The position numbers and the translations under genes were made by a program. Positions 25,220 through 34,456 of a stretch of DNA of 64,000 bases are shown here, piece after piece; position 1 is the first letter of the stretch; every line of letters starts with the position of its first letter. Origin of the DNA: Streptomyces termitum (lineage in GTDB: Bacteria > Actinomycetota > Actinomycetes > Streptomycetales > Streptomycetaceae); the NCBI RefSeq assembly GCF_014650175.1, contig NZ_BMUL01000003.1, forward strand, positions 310,001 through 374,000, read 5' to 3'. The notes beneath the pieces are model-generated. The model had not been told where the DNA came from. It ran no database searches and saw nothing but the letters and a program-made list of their open reading frames with translations.

Positions 25220-26562
25220 GCCTCCCGGTAGCCCTCGTCCGACCCCTCCCGGGCCGCCTCCGGCAGCGCGGGAGGGACGTACGCCGCCAGGGCCTCCGCG
25301 CCCGGATCGGGTCGTACGGCCCCGAGCAGCGGGTTCGCCGCGATCGGGGAGACCTTCACCCGGGCGCCCGGCCGGGGGGCCTGCACCACCAGGCCGCCGC
25401 CGAGGTAGAGCGCCACGTGGGTGGCCTCCGGGAAGTACACGACCAGGTCGCCGGGGCGCAGCCCGGCCAGCGGCACCCGGGGCAGCTCGGCCCACTGCTC
25501 CTGGCTGGTGCGGGGGATCTCCCGGCCGGCCGCCGCCCACGCCCGCTGGGTCAGCCCCGAGCAGTCGTACGACTCCGGCCCCTCGGCCCCCCACTCGTAC
25601 GGCTTGCCGAGCTGGTCCACGGCGAAGCGCAGCGCCTCGGCGCCCGCCCCGGACGGGTGCCGGGTGCCGTCGAGGACGCCGCTGTCGAGCAGCGCGCCCT
25701 GGGCCCCGGCGGTCTCGGTCCGCTCCCGCGCCTCCACCCCGGCGAGCTGGTCGGGGGAGAGGGAGGCGAGCAGCCGCTCGACCTCCGCGAGCCGCGCGCG
25801 CACCCCGTCGCGGGCGGTGCCCTGCCGGGCGAGGAGGGCGCGCTGCCGGTCGAGGGCGGTGCGGGAGGCGGTGGCAAGCCCGGCGGCCCGGCGCTCGGCC
25901 TCCCGGAGCCGGGGGACGGCGGTGGCCCGGTCGCGGGCGGCCCGGTCCATCAGGTGCCCGGCGTCCAGCGCGGACTGCGGGTCGGGGGAGAAGAGGAGCC
26001 GCAGCGGGGAGTCGTACCCGCCGCGGCCCTGGTACTGCTCGCGGGCCAGCCGTCCGGCCTCGTCCCGCCCGCGCGCCAGGGCGGTCCTGGCGCCCGCCAG
26101 GGCGGCGGTGACCCGGCGGGTGTCGGCGGTCTGGAGCCGCAGCGCCTCCTCGGCGGCGTTGTACCGCTCGGTGGCGGCCTCGGCCTGCCGGTAGAGGGTC
26201 CGCAGCCGGGTCAGCAGGACGGCCACGGAGTCCCCGGGCCCGCTCCGGCCGGTCTCCCCGGCGTCCCCGGAGGACGCGGCACCCGGCCCCACCGGCCCGC
26301 CCGGCCCCGTGGACTCCGCCGGTTCCAAGGGCCCCACCGGCTCCCCGGACCCCGTCGGCCCCACCGGCCCGGTGGACTCCACGGGTCCCACCGGCCCCGG
26401 TGACTCCTCCGGTCCCACGGGCCTGGCCGATTCCACCGGCCCCATCGATTCCACCGGTCCCGGCGGTGCCGGGGCGGCGGCGGTGACGGCGGTCGTGCCG
26501 GACAGGGCCGTCAGGGCGGCCAGGGCCCCCGTGCCGAGCGTGCGCAGGAGTCGTCGCGCCAC
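25189..26562 (-). CDS. Secreted NlpC/P60 peptidoglycan endopeptidase
   Basis: The 457-residue product has a signal peptide (about 1-30), a low-complexity Gly-Pro-Val/Glu-Ser-Thr stretch (about 32-100), a long coiled coil (about 110-305) and a C-terminal NlpC/P60 domain with the catalytic cysteine in [25 protein letters not shown] and the histidine in [10 protein letters not shown]. It cuts stem peptides of peptidoglycan outside the cell, as RipA-type enzymes do. It ends 31 nt inside the convergent flavoprotein gene. The coiled coil may hold the enzyme inactive or attach it to a partner. Confidence 0.9.
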   Translation of the reverse strand: MARRLLRTLGTGALAALTALSGTTAVTAAAPAPPGPVESMGPVESARPVGPEESPGPVGPVESTGPVGPTGSGEPVGPLEPAESTGPGGPVGPGAASSGDAGETGRSGPGDSVAVLLTRLRTLYRQAEAATERYNAAEEALRLQTADTRRVTAALAGARTALARGRDEAGRLAREQYQGRGGYDSPLRLLFSPDPQSALDAGHLMDRAARDRATAVPRLREAERRAAGLATASRTALDRQRALLARQGTARDGVRARLAEVERLLASLSPDQLAGVEARERTETAGAQGALLDSGVLDGTRHPSGAGAEALRFAVDQLGKPYEWGAEGPESYDCSGLTQRAWAAAGREIPRTSQEQWAELPRVPLAGLRPGDLVVYFPEATHVALYLGGGLVVQAPRPGARVKVSPIAANPLLGAVRPDPGAEALAAYVPPALPEAAREGSDEGYREAQAPAETEAR

Positions 26563-26650
26563 GTCACCACCACCTCCAGAGCGGGCTCCGGAGCATCATG
26601 GCGCGTCATTTCATCCGATCACCGTACGCATGCGGGCGTGGCCCGGCCCC

Positions 26651-26968
26651 TCACTCCTTCGGCGCACCGTCCGGACCGGCACCGTCCGGACCGGCGGTCC
26701 CGGTGCGCGGCTTGGACCACGGCCACCGGATCTCGCGCCGCTCGCGGCCCCCGGGGGCGTACGCGTAGACCCAGCCGCGCTGGAGTCCGAGCCGCTTGGA
26801 GTATCCGGCGGGCTCGCGCCGGTAGGCGTACCGCACGGCGGGCCGGCCGTCGTGGGCCGGGACCGGCACCTCGTACCACTTGGGCGGATGGCCCGTCGGG
26901 CCGAGCAGGACCGGCAGCACCCGGCCGTCGAGCGGGCCGCCGCGGAAGGGGGTGTTCTCGCTTCTCAC
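26651..26968 (-). CDS. Small hypothetical protein
   Basis: The 105-residue product is rich in Pro, Gly, Arg and aromatic residues ([43 protein letters not shown] in part) and lies downstream of the TetR gene in the same direction with 23 nt between them. I recognise it only as a conserved Streptomyces hypothetical protein. It has no membrane segment or signal peptide; the beta-strand spacing suggests a small beta domain. Confidence 0.65.
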   Translation of the reverse strand: MRSENTPFRGGPLDGRVLPVLLGPTGHPPKWYEVPVPAHDGRPAVRYAYRREPAGYSKRLGLQRGWVYAYAPGGRERREIRWPWSKPRTGTAGPDGAGPDGAPKE

Positions 26969-26991
26969 CCGTCCAGTCTCCCCCGGCGGGC

Positions 26992-27714
26992 TCAGAGCAG
27001 CCGGGCCGCCTCGTCCGCCAGCGGCAGCAGCCGCCGGGCCAGGTCCGCCACCGGGCCGTCCGGGCGCTCCCGGGCGAGCAGCCCGCGCACCGTCCCGGCC
27101 GTCTCGGGATCGCCCGCCGCGCTCACCACGAGGACGCCCACCAGGTGGTCGACCAGCCAGTCCCGCAGCTCGGCGGCGGGCAGCCGCTTCTCCTCGTCGA
27201 GCCAGAGCAGCGAGGCCGCCTCGACGGCCGCGATCCAGGTGCGCACCAGCATCGCGAGCCGGGGGCCCGGCCGCTCGGCGCCCAGGTGGTGGAGGATCTG
27301 CCCGGCCGCCTCCCGGCGCACCTCGTCCACGATGGCGGTGGTGCGGGAGGTCTCCACGACGCTGCCGCCGCGCAGCAGGGCGCTGAACCCGGCGTCGTGG
27401 CCGTCGACGAAGGCGAGGTAGCGGTCGAGGACCCGGCCGAGGCGCTCGGTGGGCGGGCCCTCGGCCGGTTCGTGGAAGCAGCGGTTGAGGGCGTCGGCGG
27501 AGGACCGCAGGGCGGCCTCGTACAGCTGCTGCTTGCCGCCGGGGAAGTAGCGGTAGACCAGCGGGCGGGAGACCCCGGCGGCCTCGGCGACGTCGTCGAG
27601 GGAGACGTCCTCGGGCGCCCGGTGGGCGAAGAGTCCGAGGGCGGCCTCCAGGAGCTGGCCGCGCCGCTCCTCGACGCTGAGCCGGCGGTACGCGGGCGAG
27701 GCGGCGCTGGTCAT
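26992..27714 (-). CDS. TetR family transcriptional regulator
   Basis: The 240-residue product has the N-terminal TetR helix-turn-helix ([48 protein letters not shown]) and a helical ligand-binding domain. It lies 71 nt downstream of the AurF-like gene in the same direction. The palindrome in the divergent promoter of the two diiron genes has the size expected of a TetR operator, so this protein is the obvious candidate repressor of both (inference). The ATG at 27714 is the natural start ([13 protein letters not shown]). Confidence 0.92.
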   Translation of the reverse strand: MTSAASPAYRRLSVEERRGQLLEAALGLFAHRAPEDVSLDDVAEAAGVSRPLVYRYFPGGKQQLYEAALRSSADALNRCFHEPAEGPPTERLGRVLDRYLAFVDGHDAGFSALLRGGSVVETSRTTAIVDEVRREAAGQILHHLGAERPGPRLAMLVRTWIAAVEAASLLWLDEEKRLPAAELRDWLVDHLVGVLVVSAAGDPETAGTVRGLLARERPDGPVADLARRLLPLADEAARLL

Positions 27715-27785
27715 GCCCGCAGGGTAACCCCGGTGCGTCCGGCTCCGGGCCGGTGTCCGCGTCACGGTCCGTGGGCCGCGCGCCG

Positions 27786-28721
27786 TCAGGCCAGCAGTCC
27801 GGAGGACTTCCACAGCCGCCGGGCCGGGCCCTGGAGCAGGCCGACGTCGTCGAGGAAGTCCGTCAGCCGCTCGGCGCCGGTCCGCATCACCTCGCGCCGG
27901 TGGCCGCTGGCCCTGACCTCGGCGACCGCCCGCCGCCGGTCGAGGCCGACGGCGTCGTACACCCCGGGGTTGACGAAGCAGCTGGAGAAGACCCGGGCGG
28001 ACTCGCCGCAGCTCAGCGCGGTCATCTCGCGCTGCCAGCGGGGGGCGGTCGCCATCTGGCGGCGCAGCTCCTCGCGCGCGTACCGGACGTGCCGGGCCTC
28101 CTCGACGACGTGGATGCGGGTCACGCCGCGCACCAGCGGCTGGACCCGCTCGTCGGGGAAGGTGAGCCGCTGCATCCAGTCCAGGACCTCCTCGCCGAGG
28201 AGGGTGGAGGCGAAGGAGCCGGGGGTGGTGGAGACGGACTTGAGGACGCGGGCGAGGTTGTGGTGGACCCGGGGGACCGGGTACGAGCCGGTGCCGCCCT
28301 TGCGGATCATGCGGGCGAACATCATCGAGTGGCGGCACTCGTCGGCGATCTCGGTGAGCGCGTAGCCGACGTGATGGCTGGTCAGGTCCCGGTCGTAGAC
28401 GTGCCGGACGAGGAGCTGCATGAGGATGACCTCGAACCAGATGCCGAGCGAGGCGAGCGCGGCGGCCTCGTGGCGGGAGAGCGCGATCCGCTGCTCCTCG
28501 GACATCCGCCGCCACAGCGGGGTGTCGTAGAGGGAGACCAGCTCCGGGGGCCAGAACCACTTGCCGTCCTCGTAGGGGGCGTCCCAGTCGAGTTCGGCGT
28601 CGGGGTCGTGGGAGTGCCGGCGGGAGGCGTCGAGGAGCCGCTCGGCGAGTCGCTCGCGGTCGCGGAGCGGGCCGAGGGCGTCCCGCATCAGGGTGAAGTC
28701 GGGCTCGGTGCGGGGGCTCAT
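27786..28721 (-). CDS. AurF-like diiron oxygenase
   Basis: The 311-residue product is predicted all-helical with the two paired metal motifs of the AurF (p-aminobenzoate N-oxygenase) family: LTEIADECRHSMMFARM and HVVEEARHVRYAREE, plus SRHEAAALASLGIWFEV. AurF-type enzymes bind a carboxylate-bridged diiron centre and oxidise amines or other substrates with O2. The substrate here is unknown. I prefer the ATG at 28721, with GAGGTG about 9 nt upstream, over a GTG at 28733. It is divergent from a second ferritin-like protein and next to a TetR gene. Confidence 0.85.
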   Translation of the reverse strand: MSPRTEPDFTLMRDALGPLRDRERLAERLLDASRRHSHDPDAELDWDAPYEDGKWFWPPELVSLYDTPLWRRMSEEQRIALSRHEAAALASLGIWFEVILMQLLVRHVYDRDLTSHHVGYALTEIADECRHSMMFARMIRKGGTGSYPVPRVHHNLARVLKSVSTTPGSFASTLLGEEVLDWMQRLTFPDERVQPLVRGVTRIHVVEEARHVRYAREELRRQMATAPRWQREMTALSCGESARVFSSCFVNPGVYDAVGLDRRRAVAEVRASGHRREVMRTGAERLTDFLDDVGLLQGPARRLWKSSGLLA

Positions 28722-28819
28722 GGCGGGGGACACCTCACGGGGGCGCGAGCAGCGGGTTACCGTCGGTCACCTCTTATGAGACCTGCCGTCAGCAAAGCCG
28801 TCAATCCCTCGTGCGCGAC

Positions 28820-28840
28820 TTGTTGACGATCTGTCAGCAA
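28820..28840. promoter_or_regulatory. 21-bp imperfect palindrome between the two diiron genes, candidate TetR operator
   Basis: TTGTTGAC-GATCT-GTCAGCAA has arms matching at 7 of 8 positions. A further half-site GTCAGCAA lies 45 bp away at 28788-28795. The palindrome is 38 nt before the ferritin-like start and about 100 nt before the AurF-like start. Confidence 0.6.
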
Positions 28841-28878
28841 CGTGTGAGCCTGCTCCCGACGGCTGGAAGGAGTGGTCG

Positions 28879-29997
28879 ATGTCGACGCACGAGCTCTACG
28901 TGAACCCCCCGTCCGGGGCCGGCCGGGAGATCCCGGCCACCGGGGACGCCCGCTTCTCCTGGGAGTACGACCTGGCCGACACCGGCCGGGAACGCCTCCT
29001 CGCCCTCTACCAGAAGGGCAAGGACAAGCAGTGGGACGGCGCCCGCCGCATCGACTGGGACCTGGAGGTCGACCCGTACGACCCCCTCGGCACCCCCGAC
29101 GAGGCGCTCGCCCTGCACGGCACCCGCCACTGGGCCAAGCTCACCGAGAAGGACCGGGGCGAACTGCGCCGCCACTACGCCGCCTGGAACTTCAGCCAGT
29201 TCCTCCACGGCGAGCAGGGCGCCATGGTCTGCGCCGCCCGGATCGTCGAGTCCGCACCCGACCTCGACGCCAAGTTCTACTCCGCCACCCAGACCATGGA
29301 CGAGGCCCGGCACGCCGAGATCTACGGCCGCTTCCTCCACGACAAGGTCGGGATGCTCTACCCGATCAACGACGACCTCCAGACCCTCCTCGACGACACC
29401 CTGCGCGACTCCCGCTGGGACATGCCCTACCTCGGCATGCAGGTCCTCATCGAGGGCCTCGCCCTCGCCGCCTTCGGCATGATCCGCGACACCACCGACA
29501 AGCCGCTCCCGAAGCAGATCCTCGCCTACGTCATGCAGGACGAGGCCCGGCACGTGGCCTTCGGCCGGATGGCCCTGCGCGACCACTACAAGCAGCTCAC
29601 CGACGCCGAACTGCGCGAGCGCGAGGAGTTCGTCATCGAGGGCTGCCACCTGATGCGCGACCGGCTGCGCGGCGTCGAGGTGCTGGAGAACTTCGGCGTC
29701 CCCCGCAAGGAGGCCGAGGAGTACAGCGAGCGCAGCGAGTTCCTGCACCTCTTCCGGAAGCTGCTGTTCAGCCGGATCGTGCCCTGCGTCAAGGACATCG
29801 GCCTGTGGGGCGAGCGCCTCCAGCGGGCCTACCTCGACATGGGCGTCCTCGACCTCGGCGACTCCAGCCTCGACCTGCTCATGAGCCAGGACGAGGAGAT
29901 CGCCGAGCGGCTCGACGCCGAACGCTTCGCGGCCGAGGAGCGGGCCCGGGTCGCCGAGGTCGCCGAGGCCGTCAGGGACGGCGCGGCGGCGGAGTAG
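28879..29997 (+). CDS. Ferritin-like diiron protein (ribonucleotide-reductase R2-like fold)
   Basis: The 372-residue product has two E-x-x-H type metal motifs in a helical bundle: HGEQGAMVCAARIVE with TMDEARHAEIYGRF, and IEGLALAAFG with MQDEARHVAFGRM. This is the arrangement of ferritin-like oxidases and R2-like proteins. It is distinct from the AurF-like protein across the promoter (no notable common stretches except D-E-A/C-R-H). AAGGAG stands 8 nt before the ATG. Its substrate is unknown. The last 26 nt overlap the convergent transpeptidase gene. Confidence 0.85.
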   Translation: MSTHELYVNPPSGAGREIPATGDARFSWEYDLADTGRERLLALYQKGKDKQWDGARRIDWDLEVDPYDPLGTPDEALALHGTRHWAKLTEKDRGELRRHYAAWNFSQFLHGEQGAMVCAARIVESAPDLDAKFYSATQTMDEARHAEIYGRFLHDKVGMLYPINDDLQTLLDDTLRDSRWDMPYLGMQVLIEGLALAAFGMIRDTTDKPLPKQILAYVMQDEARHVAFGRMALRDHYKQLTDAELREREEFVIEGCHLMRDRLRGVEVLENFGVPRKEAEEYSERSEFLHLFRKLLFSRIVPCVKDIGLWGERLQRAYLDMGVLDLGDSSLDLLMSQDEEIAERLDAERFAAEERARVAEVAEAVRDGAAAE

Positions 29998-31549
29998 ACC
30001 GCCCCGGGCCGCCCGGCGGCCCCACCGGAGCCGGGGCGGCGGACGGCCGCCCGCCCCGCGCCCCCGGCGCCCCGCCCGTGCGGGACTCGGCGTCCAGCCG
30101 CAGCGCCTCCTCCATCACCGCCCGCGCGATCGGCGCCGCGCTGCCGCCGCCGCTGATGTCCGTGCGGGACGCCTCCGCGTCCTCCACGACCACCGCCACC
30201 GCCACCGCCGGCCGGGCCGCGTCGTCGGCCTGCGCCCAGGCGATGAACCAGGCGTACGGGGTCCCCGTGTTGCCGAAGCCGTGCTGCGCCGTGCCCGTCT
30301 TCCCGCCGACCCGGGCCCCCGGGACCGCCCCGTTGGTGCCCGTGCCCTCCTCCACCGCCCGCACCATCAGCCGCTGGAGCCGGAGGGCGGTCGACGGGCT
30401 CATCGCCTGCCGGTAGCGGTCGCGCGGGGTGCGCTCCACGGTCGCCCCGCCGGCCGTCGTCGTCCGCTCCACCAGGTACGGCCGCGCGATCTCGCCGTTG
30501 TTGGCGACCGCCGCCGCCACCATCGCCATCTGGAGCGGCGTCGCCGTCGTGTCGAACTGCCCGATCGACGACAGGGCGAGCTGGTCCGGGCTCATCCGCC
30601 GGTCGAAGTTGGACTTCGCCACCCAGGACGGCACCCGCAGCGTCGTGTCGTCGAAGCCGAACCGCTCCGCCGCCGCCACCATCCCGTCCAGCCCCACGTC
30701 CACCCCCAGCCCGGCCATCACCGTGTTGCACGACCACTGGAGGGCGTACGCGAGGGACGCGTCCGCGCACCCCTTCGCCTCGTTCGGCAGCACCTGCCGG
30801 GTCCCCGGCAGCACGAACGGATCGGGGGTGTCGGTCGGCGCGTCCACGTCCCGCACCACCCCCTCGTCCAGCGCCGCCGCCGCCGTCACGATCTTGAAGG
30901 CGGAGCCGGGCGGATAGGTCTGCCGCAGCGCCCGGTTCAGCATCGGCTGGTTCGGCGAGGTGGTCAGCCGGGACCACGCCTCCTCCACCCGGGGCCCGGT
31001 GCCGGACAGCACCCCCGGCTCGTACGACGGCGAGGACACCAGCGCCAGGATCCGGCCGCTGAACGGCTCCAGGGCGACCACCGCGCCCCGCTTGCCGTCC
31101 AGCCCCCGGTAGGCCGCCTCCTGCACGGCCGCCCGGACGGTGGTCGCCACGTCGCCGCCGGGGGAGCGGCCCCGGGTCAGCTCGTTCCACAGCGGCAGCG
31201 GCGCCAGCGCCGGGTCGGTCCCGGCGAGGATGCCGTCCCGGGCGTTCTCGACCAGGGTGGTGCCGTACGTCTGCGAGGCGTAGCCGGTCACCGGCGCGTA
31301 CAGCGGCCCCTTGCGGTAGGTCCGCTCCCAGCGGAGCTGCTGGCCGCTGTCCCGGGAGCCGGTCACCGGCTCGCCGTCCACCAGGATCTCGCCGCGCGGC
31401 TCGGCCCAGCGGGCGATCGGGCCGCGCCGGTTGGCCGGATTCGCGTCCAGCTCCCCGGCCTCGACGACCATCACCCGGACCGCGTTCACCAGGAGCGCGG
31501 CCAGCAGCAGGAGGCAGAGCGCGGCGGCCCGCCGGATGTACCGGATCAT
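29972..31549 (-). CDS. Penicillin-binding transpeptidase (PbpA/FtsI type)
   Basis: The 525-residue product has one N-terminal membrane helix (AAALCLLLLAALLVNAVRV), a dimerisation region with RGEILVDG, and a transpeptidase domain with SxxK in PPGSAFKIV, SxN in QWSCNTV and KTG in GGKTGTAQ. The C-terminus is Pro/Gly-rich and disordered. It cross-links peptidoglycan and, since its ATG overlaps the stop of the RodA-type gene (ATGA), forms a SEDS-bPBP synthase pair with that protein. A class B PBP with this layout is PbpA of mycobacteria. Confidence 0.93.
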   Translation of the reverse strand: MIRYIRRAAALCLLLLAALLVNAVRVMVVEAGELDANPANRRGPIARWAEPRGEILVDGEPVTGSRDSGQQLRWERTYRKGPLYAPVTGYASQTYGTTLVENARDGILAGTDPALAPLPLWNELTRGRSPGGDVATTVRAAVQEAAYRGLDGKRGAVVALEPFSGRILALVSSPSYEPGVLSGTGPRVEEAWSRLTTSPNQPMLNRALRQTYPPGSAFKIVTAAAALDEGVVRDVDAPTDTPDPFVLPGTRQVLPNEAKGCADASLAYALQWSCNTVMAGLGVDVGLDGMVAAAERFGFDDTTLRVPSWVAKSNFDRRMSPDQLALSSIGQFDTTATPLQMAMVAAAVANNGEIARPYLVERTTTAGGATVERTPRDRYRQAMSPSTALRLQRLMVRAVEEGTGTNGAVPGARVGGKTGTAQHGFGNTGTPYAWFIAWAQADDAARPAVAVAVVVEDAEASRTDISGGGSAAPIARAVMEEALRLDAESRTGGAPGARGGRPSAAPAPVGPPGGPGRSTPPPRRP

Positions 31550-32949
31550 CCCGCCCGCTCCTCCACCCGGGCCGGTTCGCCCGGCCCCGCCGCCGCCGGT
31601 TCCGGCGCCCGCGCGGAGTCGCTGACCCGCACCAGCAGCGCCACGATCACCCAGTTCGTCACCACCGACGACCCTCCCTGCGCCAGGAACGGCATCGCCA
31701 TGCCGGTCAGCGGGATCAGCCCCATCACCCCGCCCGCGATGACGAAGACCTGGAGCGCCACGATCGACGCGAGCCCCACCGCGAGCAGCCGCCCGAAGGG
31801 GTCCCGCAGTGACAGCCCGGCCCGGTAGCCGCGCCCCACGAAGAGCGCGTACAGCAGGAAGAGCGCGGTCAGGCCGAGCAGTCCCAGCTCCTCGCCGGCC
31901 GTCGCCAGGATGAAGTCCGACTTGGCGGCGAAGCCGATGAGGACCGAGTGGCCCAGGCCGAGCCCGGTGCCGAGGAAGCCGCCGGCGGCGAAGGCGAAGA
32001 GGGACTGGGCGAGCTGGCCGGGCCCGTCGCCCGCCCGGATGGAGGCGTACGGGTCGAGCCAGTCCTGCACCCGGCCGTGCACGTGCGGTTCGACCGAGCC
32101 GATCAGGAACGCCCCGGCCGCCGCGAGCAGCAGCCCGATCGCGATCCAGCCGGTCCGCCCGGTCGCCACGTACAGCATGATCACGAAGAGGCCGAAGAAC
32201 AGCAGCGAGGTGCCGAGGTCCCGCTCCAGGACGAGGACGCCGACGCTCACCAGCCAGATCGCCACGATCGGCCCGAGCACCCGCCAGGTCGGGAACTGGA
32301 ACCGCCAGATCCGGCGCCCGGCGTACGCCAGCACGCCGAGGTTGGCCGAGAGGTAGGCGGCGAAGAAGACCGCGAGCAGGATCTTCGCGAACTCACCCGG
32401 CTGGAAGGAGAGCCCGCCGAACCGGATCCAGATGCGGGCCCCGTTCACGGCCGGGAAGAAGATCGGCAGGATCATCAGGGCCAGCGCGGCGGCGACGCAG
32501 ACGTACGCGTACCCCTGGAGGGCGCGGTGGTCGCGCAGCAGCACCACCACCACGATGAAGAGGGCCACCCCGAGCGTGGACCACACCAGCTGCGGGGTGG
32601 CCGCCTGGTCCCTCGGCGTCTCCAGGTCCAGCCGGTAGATGAGCACCAGGCCGAGCCCGTTGAGCAGCACGGCGATGGGCAGCAGCAGCGGGTCGGCGTA
32701 GGGCGCGCGCAGCCGGACGGCCAGGTGCGCCAGGAGCGCCAGCAGCCCGAGCCCCGCCCCGTACCGGGCGGCGTCCGGCGGCACGGCCCCGTCGTGCGCG
32801 AGCCCCACCTCGGCGTAGCCGCAGACGGAGATGAGGACGGCGCCGAGGAGCAGCACCAGCTCCACCCCGCGCCGCTTCGGGGCGCGGCCGCCGGCCGGCC
32901 CGGACGGGCGCGCGCCGGTGCCCGTGCCCGTGCTCCGAGGTGCGGTCAT
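31546..32949 (-). CDS. SEDS family peptidoglycan polymerase (FtsW/RodA/SpoVE)
   Basis: The 467-residue product has a short basic N-terminus and about ten to twelve membrane helices, with the SEDS signatures FQPGEFAKILLAVFFAAYL, VLERDLGTSLLFFGLF, FAAKSDFILATAGEELGL and GLIPLTGMAMPFLAQGGSSVV. It polymerises lipid II together with the partner transpeptidase that follows in the operon. The ATG at 32949 begins MTAPRSTGTG. No strong Shine-Dalgarno sequence is seen. A hairpin-forming repeat lies 22-53 nt upstream. Confidence 0.93.
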   Translation of the reverse strand: MTAPRSTGTGTGARPSGPAGGRAPKRRGVELVLLLGAVLISVCGYAEVGLAHDGAVPPDAARYGAGLGLLALLAHLAVRLRAPYADPLLLPIAVLLNGLGLVLIYRLDLETPRDQAATPQLVWSTLGVALFIVVVVLLRDHRALQGYAYVCVAAALALMILPIFFPAVNGARIWIRFGGLSFQPGEFAKILLAVFFAAYLSANLGVLAYAGRRIWRFQFPTWRVLGPIVAIWLVSVGVLVLERDLGTSLLFFGLFVIMLYVATGRTGWIAIGLLLAAAGAFLIGSVEPHVHGRVQDWLDPYASIRAGDGPGQLAQSLFAFAAGGFLGTGLGLGHSVLIGFAAKSDFILATAGEELGLLGLTALFLLYALFVGRGYRAGLSLRDPFGRLLAVGLASIVALQVFVIAGGVMGLIPLTGMAMPFLAQGGSSVVTNWVIVALLVRVSDSARAPEPAAAGPGEPARVEERAG

Positions 32950-32970
32950 GGTCGGCAACGTAGCAAGACG

Positions 32971-33002
32971 CACACCGTATGTCCCTTTTGTCGTACGGTG
33001 TG
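32971..33002. promoter_or_regulatory. 9-bp inverted repeat upstream of the RodA-type gene
   Basis: CACACCGTA (32971-32979) and TACGGTGTG (32994-33002) are perfect complements separated by 14 nt that are unusually T-rich for this genome. It may be an operator of the cell-wall operon or a leader hairpin. Confidence 0.45.
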
Positions 33003-33109
33003 CCGTGCGGTGCGCCGTGCGGACGGCCACCGGAGCCACGGCGGGCACCCCTCCGTACTTCCGGCCGTACGCCCCCGGTGGTACGGCCCCGGCGGTACGG
33101 CTCAGGTCC

Positions 33110-34456
33110 CTACGGCTTCGGCGGTACGGCCCCGGTGCCGCCGGTCTCCCCGGTGCCGCCGTCGCCGGTCCCGCCGATGTCCTCGCCGGTGCCGTCGGGA
33201 CGCCCGTACTCCGGCAGCCGCAGCCGCGCCACGGCGCCGCCCTCCAGGGCCGTCCCGAACACCAGTTCCGCGCCGATCGCCTCCGCCTGCCCCGCCGCGA
33301 TCGTCAGCCCGAGCCCGTGCCCCTTCCCGCCGCTCTCCGTCCGGAACCGCTGCGGCCCCGACACCAGCAGGTACTCCGGGTAGCCCGGCCCGTGGTCCCG
33401 CACCGTCACCTCGGGGCCGTCCACCGTCACCTCCACCGGCGCCCGGCCGTGCCGATGCGCGTTGGCCAGCAGATTGCCCAGCACCCGCTCCAGCCGCCGC
33501 CGGTCCGTCGCCACCTCCGCGTCCCGCACCACCCGCACCTCCGCCTCCGCCCCCGGGGCCCGCGCCGCCCGCTCCACCAGCGGTCCCAGCCGGTGCACCG
33601 CCAGGTCCACGGTCCCGGTGCCCGCGTCCAGCCGGGAGATCTCCAGCAGGTCCTCGGTCAGCGCCCGCAGCGCCCGCACCCGGTCCCGCACCAGCTCCGC
33701 CGGCCGGCCCTCCGGCAGCAGCTCGGCGGCGGCCGACAGCCCCGTCAGCGGCGTCCGCAGCTCGTGCGCCACGTCCGCCGTGAAGCGCTGCTCGCCGCGC
33801 AGCTTGCGCTGGAGCGAGGCGGCCATGGTGTCCAGCGCGCCCGACACGATCGCCACCTCGTCCCGCACCCGGCGCGGGTCCCGCGTCCGGGGATCGTCCA
33901 CCCGCGCGTCCAGGTCCCCGGCCGTGATCCGCCCGGCCACCCGCGCGGTCAGGTGCAGCCGCCGGGTCACCCGGGTGACGGCGAACACGCCGACGGCCAG
34001 GGTCGCCGCGATGGCGAGCACCGACGACCCGACGATCGACCGGTCCAGGGCGTCGATGGTCCCCGCGCCCACGCTGTGGTCGACCCGCACCGCCAGCGCC
34101 CGGCCGTCCGCCGGACCCGCCGCCCACATCACCGGCCGCCCCTCGTACGAGCCCAGCGCGGAACCCCGCTCGCCGTCCGCGACCAGCCGCCGCAGCGGCG
34201 CCGGCAGCCCGGCCGGGTCGAGCCCGGCGAACCGCGGCAGCGGCTCGCCCGCCTCGTACAGCCGGGTGACCTCGGTGAGCCGGGACAGCGCCTTCTCCCG
34301 CGCGTCCCGCACGGTCTGCCCGGTCACCGAGACGTGCACGAGGACGCCGAGCAGCGCGGCCAGCGCGCAGCACATCGCCGCGATGAAGAGGGCCGCCTTC
34401 CAGGTGAGGGTCGCGGTCCAGGCGGGCGCCCGGGGCCGTCGCGGGCGCGCCGTCAC
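33110..34456 (-). CDS. CseC-like sensor histidine kinase without an adjacent response regulator
   Basis: The 448-residue product has two membrane helices (ALFIAAMCCALAALLGVLV and SSVLAIAATLAVGVFAVTRV) flanking an external domain (about 50-150), a HAMP domain, the H-box VAHELRTPLTGLSAAAEL, the N-box LGNLLANAHRHG and the G-boxes VRDHGPGYP and GKGHGLGLTIAAG. The end is a Gly/Thr-rich tail. The GTG start overlaps the stop of the lipoprotein gene (GTGA). Its layout recalls CseC, the cell-envelope sensor of the SigE system, but no response regulator or sigma gene lies beside it. Confidence 0.85.
   Translation of the reverse strand: MTARPRRPRAPAWTATLTWKAALFIAAMCCALAALLGVLVHVSVTGQTVRDAREKALSRLTEVTRLYEAGEPLPRFAGLDPAGLPAPLRRLVADGERGSALGSYEGRPVMWAAGPADGRALAVRVDHSVGAGTIDALDRSIVGSSVLAIAATLAVGVFAVTRVTRRLHLTARVAGRITAGDLDARVDDPRTRDPRRVRDEVAIVSGALDTMAASLQRKLRGEQRFTADVAHELRTPLTGLSAAAELLPEGRPAELVRDRVRALRALTEDLLEISRLDAGTGTVDLAVHRLGPLVERAARAPGAEAEVRVVRDAEVATDRRRLERVLGNLLANAHRHGRAPVEVTVDGPEVTVRDHGPGYPEYLLVSGPQRFRTESGGKGHGLGLTIAAGQAEAIGAELVFGTALEGGAVARLRLPEYGRPDGTGEDIGGTGDGGTGETGGTGAVPPKP

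Noticed and set aside
31948..33783. Long plus-strand frame opposite the SEDS gene
   Set aside because: Antisense frame crossing two real genes; no domain and strong Arg/Pro/Gly bias.
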